A stretch of DNA of 64,000 bases. It comes from Pedobacter hiemivivus. GTDB taxonomy: Bacteria; Bacteroidota; Bacteroidia; Sphingobacteriales; Sphingobacteriaceae. Position numbers and translations under genes: made by a program. The stretch lies in assembly GCF_004331685.1 (NCBI RefSeq), contig NZ_SJSM01000014.1:62001-126000 (forward strand), in the 5' to 3' direction. Below, one piece after another: positions 9,252-19,300 of the stretch. The stretch's first letter is position 1, and each line of letters starts with the position of its first letter. The notes below the pieces were generated by a model. That model had not been told where the DNA came from, did no database searches, and saw nothing but the letters and a program-made list of their open reading frames with translations.

Positions 9252-9709
9252 ATTGTTTAATTTGAATTTAAGTAGATAACCAGCAAGATAAGCGGATACT
9301 TTTTCGATTTTTTTTCAGGCCCTTTGCAGGCCGGATAGCGCTTCCTAATGCGACTTTACTACTGCTCGTCTGGGGATTATGTTTCAATTGGATTTTGTCG
9401 AACAAAGACGAGCGAGAGACGAACCGAACTCGGCGCAATAACGACTTTGTAAAGGAGCGAGATACAGCAATCCTACAACCCTAATGCAGACCCGAAAATT
9501 TTCCTAAAACGGCGTCAGGAATGACGCCTATATATCACAATTCAAATCTCCAAGATTAGAGTTGCTGCGATATAGATATTAACATAATAACAAATATAAT
9601 GATTCCAATTTACTTCAGCTATAAAGGCTGTATAAAAAACTCCGTATCGCACATTTTGTCGGTTTTCCTGTATAGAAACCTTATTGAAAAATCGGAATTG
9701 ATTGTTGTT
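9252..9709. other. Non-coding stretch (458 bp) with inverted repeats and locally raised GC
   Basis: No convincing gene is seen on either strand. Around 9320-9500 the base composition is richer in G+C than in its AT-rich neighbours, and short self-complementary pieces occur: GCTCGTCT (9364-9371) against AGACGAGC (9406-9413), and a perfect GGCGTCA/TGACGCC stem with a 4-base loop at 9511-9528. The block could be a dispersed intergenic repeat or a decayed gene end; this is inference. From 9530 to 9709 the sequence is plain AT-rich spacer. Confidence 0.4.
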
Positions 9710-10246
9710 TTATGAACGGTTATCCTTTAGCATATCAATTGCGGTTTTTAGACTAAAATTAAACTTCTGACAGAGTGTACCATACATTTTATCGTTACTA
9801 GCTAAAAAGCTAATCAAATCTTTAAGGTAAACGATGCCAATACATTTCCCATTAGTTATAACAGGCAAATTTTCCTGAGTCTTTTTAAGGAGTATATCAA
9901 TTGCATCAAGTACCAGTTGTTGCGGATGTAGTCCCATTTCGTCATTTAATTCAAAAAGATAAGATCCCTGATCAAGGATAAAAGAACAGATCTGTGGATT
10001 ATGGGCTATTCCCAATGGTGAAAGCGAAACAAGCTGATCGACATAGTCATTTAGCGTAGCAATAGTATATTTAGACAGACAGTATGAGCTTTTGGCAAAA
10101 CCAAACACTCTTTTTAAAGTTGTTACACTGATCCTTTTGTTCAAAGACTCCTGGATCTCTACGGCAATATGCCTGCAGTCACGGGGTGTAATATTGGTTA
10201 AACCCGTTTTTAAAATTATCTGTTGTTTTAATTCTTCAACATCCAT
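9710..10246 (-). CDS. HTH-like protein with a C-terminal CBS-like segment
   Basis: A protein of 178 residues with no assigned function. The N-terminal half (about 15-70) contains ISVTTLKRVFGF followed by YTIATLNDYV, a pattern that recurs in Sphingobacteriaceae proteins and looks like a small helical, possibly DNA-binding, domain. The C-terminal half (about 108-150) resembles one CBS motif (AIDILLKKTQENLPVIT, GKCIGIVYLKDLISFL); CBS motifs usually bind adenosyl ligands in pairs, so a dimer would be needed. No signal peptide. It lies just downstream of the giant repeat-protein gene on the same strand (102 bp away); a link between them is not shown. Confidence 0.6.
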   Translation of the reverse strand: MDVEELKQQIILKTGLTNITPRDCRHIAVEIQESLNKRISVTTLKRVFGFAKSSYCLSKYTIATLNDYVDQLVSLSPLGIAHNPQICSFILDQGSYLFELNDEMGLHPQQLVLDAIDILLKKTQENLPVITNGKCIGIVYLKDLISFLASNDKMYGTLCQKFNFSLKTAIDMLKDNRS

Positions 10247-10348
10247 TTTAATTGTACCTGTTTTCTATTTAATGTTACTACTATACCTTGCATCAAAATT
10301 AATGTCGAATAGACCTGAACTAATACAAGTAATTAAATCTATAAGTTA

Positions 10349-13300
10349 CTATTGCACTCTGGTTACTTTTAAAAAGCTGTTTGGGAATACTGTACTCGTT
10401 CCACTCGTAACCTTTAAATGTTTAATAGTTAGCGTTGGAGCCGTGCTACCTGTCACAACAATACCTTTTATTACAACGCCACCTGTCTGGCTTAATGTCG
10501 CTAAAAATGGAGATGATGTTGCAGTATTAAATGCATTTATTCGTAGAGTTTTTGAAGCGGTACTTGTACTCGAACCTGTAATCTGAGCTTCTATAGATGC
10601 GCCGGTAGTATTGCTTAGATTCACGCCGTAATTTATACCGGTAGTAACTGCAGTGGTAGAAGTTGATAAAACTGCTTCAAACTCATAGGTTGCGTTAGCA
10701 GCTAAAGCCAGTGACAAGCCTGTTATATCCACCAGACTTGTACTAGTAGTTGTTACATTTGCAGCAGCAACCCTTGCATATGTCGGTCCTTCCGCCTGTA
10801 CAAATTCCGTTGTAGCCAGTTGAGTGGTGTTAGTTCCAAATGCAGCGGTTACTGCAGTTGGAACCCCCGTAAGAGCTGGCGAAGCAAGCGGAGCCTTTAG
10901 TACCACTTCGTTATCAAGCTCGTTGATAGCTGCCTGAACATTAGTTGCTGCTATAGTTCCCGCAGGTGTATTAGGAAGCGTAGTTGCAGTTTGGTCTCCT
11001 GTATTTGTTCCCGATAAATTTGCTACAGATGTATTGGCTAACATTGCGTTTGTTATCGCGCCGTTTGCAATAGAAGTAGCATTGCCTACTGAGGTTACTA
11101 CTCCAGTTAAATTCGCGTTTGTCGTTACGCTACCGGCAGTGGTCGCAGTCGCGGCATTTCCACCGATACTTAAATTAGCTACCGGTGTTGTTGATGTTAC
11201 TGTAAAGGGCGCTGTCCCTGTTGCTATATTTGATATCAAAACCGGTGCTGTGAGGTTTCCTCCGGTTAGGACGAGGCTTGTTCCTGTTGCAGCTCCAAGT
11301 ACTGGTGTTGTCAGCGTTTTATTAGTAAGCGTCTCAGTACCATTAAGCGTAGCCAATGTACCTGTCGTTGGTAAGGTAAGTGTTGTAGCACCCGTTGAGT
11401 TCAATGTTGTTGAAAAAGCACCGCTTGTAATTAATGAACTATTGTTAGCCAAAGTTAATGAAGCTGTTGTGGCTGGTGCGCTTATGGTGACTTTATTTAC
11501 TGTTGTCGCAGTAGCCACACCAAGATTAGGCGTTGTAAATGTTGGGGAATTTGCAAAAACAGCAAGTCCTGTACCGGTCTCGTCCGATAATGCTGCTGCC
11601 AGTCCGGCAGAGTTGGTTAACGTACCTTGTTTCCCTGCTGATGCGGTACCAGCTGCTGCATCAGCATAAGCAGTGGTGGCAATTTTCGTACTGTTATCTG
11701 CAGCAGTCTGGGTCACACCAACTGTTGTGGCAGGAAGTGTAACCGTACCAGTAAAAGTAGGTGAAGCTATTGGTGCTTTTACATCCAGCGCTGTTTGGGT
11801 AGCTGTTGATACAGGTTTGGCAGCATCACTAGTATTATTAACATTACCCAATCCTACCATTCCAGCACTAATACCGCTTACTGTACCCGTAAACGTTGGA
11901 GAAGCTAATGGAGCATATGAAGTACTCGTATAAGCATTCGAGCCCAAAATCCCACCAGCTCCAATATTCAAAACTGAGCCATCTGTACCAGAAAAAGTTA
12001 AACTGTTATTTGAAGTCAATGTTTTACCATCTAAGACTGTTATTGTAGCCCCTGTTGCAGGAGCGGTTAAGGTAACTTTGTTTATTGAACTAGCTGTTGC
12101 TACTCCAAGATTAGGTGTTGTAAATGTTGGCGAAATTAACGGTGCTTTTAAAGCGAAGCCAGCTGTAAGTGCTGTTTGATCTGCCTTTAAAGCAAGTCCA
12201 GCGGTAACTGCTGCTTGGTCCGCTTTCAATGCAAGCCCGCTAGTAAGATCCGTAGTATTTGCTTTCAATGCGATGGCATCAGTAGCAGTATTAAGTGCAG
12301 ACTGGTCTGCCTTCAATGCCAAGCCTGCTGTTACCGCTGTTTGATCAGCTTTTGATGCCAACCCAGTAGTAAAATCTGCTGTACTAGCTTTCAATGCAAG
12401 TCCGCTAGTAAGATCCGTAGTATTTGCTTTTAATGTGATCGCATCAGTGGCAGCATTAAGTGCACTTTGATCAGCTTTCAATGCAATAGCATTCGTAGCA
12501 GCAGTAAGTGCTGTCTGGTCCGCTTTAGATGCCAATCCAGTAGTAAGGTCTGTTGTGTTTGCTTTTAATACTAACCCAGCAGTAAGATCCGTAGTATTTG
12601 CTTTCAATGCGATGGCATCAGTAGCACTACTAAGTGCAGACTGGTCTGCCTTTAATGCAAGTCCAGCCGTAACCGCTGTTTGATCAGCTTTTGATGCCAA
12701 TCCAGTAGTAAGATCTACCGTATTTGCTTTTGATGCTAGTCCGCTAGTAAGATCCGTAGTATTAGCTTTTAGTGCAATCGCATCAGTGGCGTCATTAAGT
12801 GCACTTTGATCAGCTTTCAATGTAATAGCATTTGTAGCAGCAGCAAGTGCCGTTTGGTCTGCTTTCGATGCCAATCCAGTAGTAAGGTCTGCTGTGTTTG
12901 CTTTTAACGCTAACCCAGCAGTAAGATCAGTTGTATTAGCTTTCAATGCGATGGCATCCGTAGCAGTATTAAGTGCAGACTGGTCTGCCTTTAATGCAAG
13001 TCCAGCCGTAACCGCTGTTTGATCAGCTTTTGATGCCAACCCAGCAGTAAGATCTGCTGTATTAGCTTTTAAGGCAAGTCCGTTGGTAAGATCCGCTGTA
13101 CTAGCTTTTAGTGCGATTGCATCAGTGGCAGCATTAAGTGCACTTTGATCAGCTTTCAATGCAATAGCATTCGTAGCAGCAATAAGTGCCGTCTGGTCCG
13201 CCTTCAATGCCAAGCCAGTAGTAAGATCTGTTGTGTTTGCTTTTAATGCTAACCCAGCAGTAAGATCCGTAGTATTTGCTTTCAATGCAATAGCATCCGT

Positions 13301-16300
13301 AGCAGTATTAAGTGCAGACTGGTCTGCCTTCAATGCCAAGCCTGCTGTTACCGCTGTTTGATCAGCTTTTGATGCCAACCCAGCAGTAAGATCTGCTGTA
13401 TTAGCTTTCAATGCTAACCCAGCAGTAAGATCCGTTGTGCTAGCCTTCAATGCGATCGCATCTGTTGCAGTATTAAGTGCCGACTGGTCCGCCTTCAATG
13501 CCAAGCCTGCTGTTACCGCTGTTTGATCAGCTTTAGATGCCAATCCAGCGGTAACATCTGCCGTATTTGCTTTTGATGCTAGTCCGTTGGTAAGATCCGT
13601 AGTGTTTGCTTTCAATGCAATAGCATCCGTAGCAGTATTAAGTGCAGACTGGTCTGCCTTCAATGCCAAGCCTGCTGTTACCGCTGTTTGATCAGCTTTT
13701 GATGCCAATCCAGCGATAACATCTGCCGTATTTGCTTTTGATGCTAGTCCGTTGGTAAGATCCGTTGTGTTTGCTTTCAATGCGATTGCACCAGTGGCAG
13801 CATTAAGTGCACTTTGATCAGCTTTCAATGCAATAGCATTCGTAGCGGCAGTAAGTGCCGTCTGGTCCGCCTTCAATGCCAAGCCTGCTGTTACCGCTGT
13901 TTGATCAGCTTTAGATGCCAACCCAGCAGTAAGATCTGCTGTATTAGCTTTTAAGGCAAGTCCGTTGGTAAGATCCGCTGTACTAGCTTTTAGTGCGATT
14001 GCATCAGTGGCAGCATTAAGTGCACTTTGATCAGCTTTCAATGCAATAGCATTCGTAGCAGCAGTAAGTGCCGTCTGGTCCGCCTTCAATGCCAAGCCTG
14101 CTGTTACCGCTGTTTGATCAGCTTTAGATGCCAACCCAGCAGTAAGATCTGCTGTATTAGCTTTTAAGGCAAGTCCGTTGGTAAGATCCGCTGTACTAGC
14201 TTTTAGTGCGATTGCATCAGTGGCAGCATTAAGTGCACTTTGATCAGCTTTCAATGCAATAGCATTCGTAGCAGCAATAAGTGCCGTCTGGTCCGCCTTC
14301 AATGCCAATCCAGTAGTAAGATCTGTTGTGTTTGCTTTTAATGCTAACCCAGCAGTAAGATCCGTAGTATTTGCTTTCAATGCAATAGCATCCGTAGCAC
14401 TACTAAGTGCCGACTGGTCTGCCTTTAATGCAAGTCCAGCTGTAACCGCTGTTTGATCAGCTTTAGATGCCAATCCAGTAGTAAGGTCTGTTGTGTTTGC
14501 TTTCAATGCGATCGCATCAGTGGCAGCAGTAAGTGCCGTCTGGTCCGCCTTCAATGCCAAGCCTGCTGTTACCGCTGTTTGATCAGCTTTAGATGCCAAC
14601 CCAGCAGTAAGATCTGCTGTATTAGCTTTTAAGGCAAGTCCGTTTGTAAGATCCGCTGTACTAGCTTTTAGTGCGATTGCATCCGTAGCAGCATTAAGTG
14701 CACTTTGATCAGCTTTCAATGCAATAGCATTCGTAGCAGCAGTAAGTGCCGTCTGGTCCGCCTTCAATGCCAATCCAGTAGTAAGATCTGTTGTGTTTGC
14801 TTTTAAGGCTAACCCAGCAGTAAGATCCGTAGTATTTGCTTTCAATGCAATAGCATCCGTAGCACTACTAAGTGCCGACTGGTCTGCCTTTAATGCAAGT
14901 CCAGCTGTAACCGCTGTTTGATCAGCTTTAGATGCCAACCCAGCAGTAAGATCTGCTGTATTAGCTTTTAGTGCGATTGCATCAGTGGCAGCAGTAAGTG
15001 CACTTTGATCAGCTTTCAATGCAATAGCATTCGTAGCAGCAGTAAGTGCCGACTGGTCCGCCTTCAATGCCAAGCCTGCTGTTACCGCTGTTTGATCAGC
15101 TTTCAATGCCAAGCCAGTAGTAAGATCTGCTGTATTTGCTTTCAATGCGATGGCATCAGTAGCACTACTAAGTGCAGACTGGTCTGCCTTTAATGCAAGT
15201 CCAGCTGTAACCGCTGTTTGATCAGCTTTTGATGCCAATCCAGTAGTAAGGTCTGTTGTGTTTGCTTTTGATGCTAGTCCGCTGGTAAGATCCATTGTGT
15301 TTGCTTTCAATGCGATCGCATCAGTGGCAGCAGTAAGTGCACTTTGATCAGCTTTCAATGCAATGGCATTCGTAGCAGCAGTAAGTGCAGTCTGGTCCGC
15401 CTTGAATGCCAAGCCTGCTGTTACCGCTGTTTGATCAGCTTTAGATGCCAACCCAGCAGTAAGATCTGCTGTATTAGCTTTTAAGGCAAGTCCGTTGGTA
15501 AGATCCGCTGTACTAGCCTTCAATGCGATTGCATCAGTGGCAGCATTAAGTGCACTTTGATCAGCTTTCAATGCAATAGCATTCGTAGCGGCAGTAAGTG
15601 CCGTCTGGTCCGCCTTCAATGCCAAGCCTGCTGTTACCGCTGTTTGATCAGCTTTTGATGCCAACCCAGCAGTAAGATCCGTAGTATTTGCTTTCAATGC
15701 GATCGCATCTGTTGCAGTATTAAGTGCCGACTGGTCTGCCTTTAATGCAAGTCCAGCTGTAACCGCTGTTTGATCAGCTTTTGATGCCAATCCAGCGATA
15801 ACATCTGCCGTATTTGCTTTTGATGCTAGTCCGTTGGTAAGATCCGTTGTGTTTGCTTTCAATGCGATTGCACCAGTGGCAGCATTAAGTGCACTTTGAT
15901 CAGCTTTCAATGCAATAGCATTCGTAGCGGCAGTAAGTGCCGTCTGGTCCGCCTTCAATGCCAAGCCTGCTGTTACCGCTGTTTGATCAGCTTTAGATGC
16001 CAACCCAGCAGTAAGATCTGTTGTATTAGCTTTTAAGGCAAGTCCGTTGGTAAGATCCGCTGTACTAGCTTTTAGTGCGATTGCATCAGTGGCAGCATTA
16101 AGTGCACTTTGATCAGCTTTCAATGCAATAGCATTCGTAGCAGCAGTAAGTGCCGTCTGGTCCGCTTTAGATGCCAATCCAGTAGTAAGATCTGTTGTGT
16201 TTGCTTTTAAGGCTAACCCAGCAGTAAGATCCGTAGTATTTGCTTTCAATGCAATAGCATCCGTAGCACTACTAAGTGCAGACTGGTCTGCCTTTAATGC

Positions 16301-19300
16301 AAGTCCAGCCGTAACCGCCGTCTGATCAGCTTTTGAAGCCAACCCAGCGGTAACATCTGCCGTATTTGCTTTTGATGCTAGTCCGTTTGTAAGATCCGTT
16401 GTGCTAGCCTTCAATGCGATCGCATCTATTGCAGTATTAAGTGCCGACTGGTCCGCCTTCAATGCAAGTCCAGCTGTAACCGCTGTTTGATCAACTTTAG
16501 ATGCCAACCCAGCAGTAAGATCTGCTGTATTAGCTTTTAGTGCGATTGCATCAGTGGCAGCAGTAAGTGCACTTTGATCAGCTTTCAATGCAATAGCATT
16601 CGTAGCAGCAGTAAGTGCCGACTGGTCCGCCTTCAATGCCAACCCAGCAGTAAGATCTGCCGTATTTGCTTTTGATGCTAGTCCGTTGGTAAGATCCGTT
16701 GTGTTTGCTTTCAACGTGATCGCATCAGTGGCAGCATTAAGTGCACTTTGATCAGCTTTCAATGCAATAGCATTCGTAGCAGCAGTAAGTGCCGACTGGT
16801 CCGCCTTGAATGCCAAGCCTGCTGTTACCGCTGTTTGATCAGCTTTAGATGCCAACCCAGCAGTAAGATCTGCTGTATTAGCTTTTAAGGCAAGTCCGTT
16901 GGTAAGATCCGCTGTACTAGCCTTCAATGCGATTGCATCAGTGGCAGCATTAAGTGCACTTTGATCAGCTTTCAATGCAATAGCATTCGTAGCAGCAGTA
17001 AGTGCAGACTGGTCCGCTTTAGATGCCAACCCAGTAGTAAGATCTGCTGTATTAGCTTTCAATGCAATAGCATCCGTAGCAGTATTAAGTGCAGACTGGT
17101 CTGCCTTTAATGCAAGTCCAGCCGTAACCGCCGTTTGATCAGCTTTTGAAGCCAACCCAGCGGTAACATCTACCGTATTTGCTTTTGATGCTAGTCCGTT
17201 GGTAAGATCAGTTGTATTAGCTTTCAATGCGATCGCATCTGTTGCAGTATTAAGTGCCGACTGGTCCGCCTTCAATGCCAAGCCTGCTGTTACCGCTGTT
17301 TGATCAGCTTTAGATGCCAATCCAGCGGTAACATCTGCTGCATTAGCTTTTAAGGCAAGTCCGTTGGTAAGATCAGTAGTATTTGCTTTCAATGCAATAG
17401 CATCCGTAGCAGTATTAAGTGCAGACTGGTCTGCCTTTAATGCAAGTCCAGCCGTAACCGCCGTTTGATCAGCTTTTGATGCCAACCCAGCGGTAACATC
17501 TACCGTATTTGCTTTTAATGCTAACCCAGCAGTAAGATCCGTAGTATTAGCTTTCAATGCGATCGCATCAGTAGCATTACTAAGTGCAGACTGGTCTGCC
17601 TTTAATGCAAGTCCAGCCGTAACCGCTGTTTGATCAGCTTTAGATGCCAACCCAGCAGTAAGATCTGCTGTATTTGCTTTTGATGCTAGTCCGTTGGTAA
17701 GATCCGTTGTGTTTGCTTTCAACGCGATCGCATCAGTGGCAGCATTAAGTGCACTTTGATCAGCTTTCAATGCAATAGCATTCGTAGCAGCAGTAAGTGC
17801 AGACTGGTCCGCCTTCAATGCCAAGCCTGCTGTTACCGCTGTTTGATCAGCTTTAGATGCCAACCCAGCAGTAAGATCCGTAGTATTTGCTTTCAATGCG
17901 ATGGCATCAGTAGCATTACTAAGTGCAGACTGATCAGCTTTTGATGCCAACCCAGCAGTAAGATCTGCTGCATTAGCTTTTAAGGCAAGTCCGTTTGTAA
18001 GATCCGTAGTATTTGCTTTCAATGCGATTGCATCAGTGGCAGCATTAAGTGCACTTTGATCAGCTTTCAATGCAATAGCATTCGTAGCAGCAGTAAGTGC
18101 AGACTGGTCCGCCTTCAATGCCAAGCCAGTAGTAAGATCTGTTGTGTTTGCTTTTAATGCTAACCCAGCAGTAAGATCCGTAGTATTAGCTTTCAATGCG
18201 ATCGCATCAGTAGCATTACTAAGTGCCGACTGGTCTGCCTTTAATGCAAGTCCAGCTGTAACCGCTGTTTGATCAGCTTTAGATGCCAACCCAGCAGTAA
18301 GATCTGCTGTATTAGCTTTTAAGGCTAGTCCGTTGGTAAGATCCGCTGTACTAGCTTTTAGTGCGATTGCATCAGTGGCAGCATTAAGTGCACTTTGATC
18401 AGCTTTCAATGCAATAGTATTCGTAGCAGCAGTAAGTGCCGACTGATCTGCCTTTAATGCCAAGCCAGTAGTAAGATCTGCTGTATTAGCTTTCAATGCA
18501 ATAGCATCCGTAGCAGCAGTAAGTGCCGACTGGTCCGCCTTCAATGCCAAGCCTGCTGTTACCCCTGTTTGATCAGCTTTAGATGCCAACCCAGCAGTAA
18601 GATCTGCTGTATTAGCTTTCAATGCTAACCCAGCAGTAAGATCCGTAGTATTTGCTTTCAATGCAATAGCATTTGTAGCATTATTAAGTGCAGACTGGTC
18701 TGCCTTTAATGCAAGTCCAGCCGTAACCGCCGTTTGATCAGCTTTTGATGCCAATCCAGCGGTAACATCTGCCGTATTTGCTTTTGATGCTAGTCCGCTA
18801 GTAAGATCCGTAGTATTAGCTTTCAATGCAATAGCATCAGTGGCAGCATTAAGTGCACTTTGATCAGCTTTCAATGCAATAGCATTCGTAGCGGCAGTAA
18901 GTGCCGTCTGGTCCGCTTTAGATGCCAATCCAGCAGTAAGATCCGTAGTATTTGCTTTCAATGCGATGGCATCAGTAGCACTACTAAGTGCAGACTGGTC
19001 TGCCTTTAATGCAAGTCCAGCCGTAACCGCCGTTTGATCAGCTTTAGATGCCAACCCAGCAGTAAGATCTGCCGTATTAGCTTTTAAGGCAAGTCCGCTG
19101 GTAAGATCAGTTGTGCTAGCCTTCAATGCGATCGCATCTGTTGCAGTATTAAGTGCAGTTTGATCTGCCTTCAATGCAAGTCCAGCTATTACCGTTGTTT
19201 GATCAGCTTTAGATGCCAATCCAGTAGTAAGGTCTGTTGTGTTTGCTTTCGCATCCAACGCAGTTTTCGTAGCAGTACTGAGCGGCTTAGCCAAATCGCT

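Noticed and set aside
9511..9528. GGCGTCA/TGACGCC stem as an intrinsic terminator
   Set aside because: No T-run follows on either strand, and it lies far from the gene ends on both sides.
12147..19253. Regular short repeats that could suggest a CRISPR array
   Set aside because: Period is 39/48 bp with no unique spacers, the repeats continue one open frame with the K-A unit pattern, and no cas gene is nearby.
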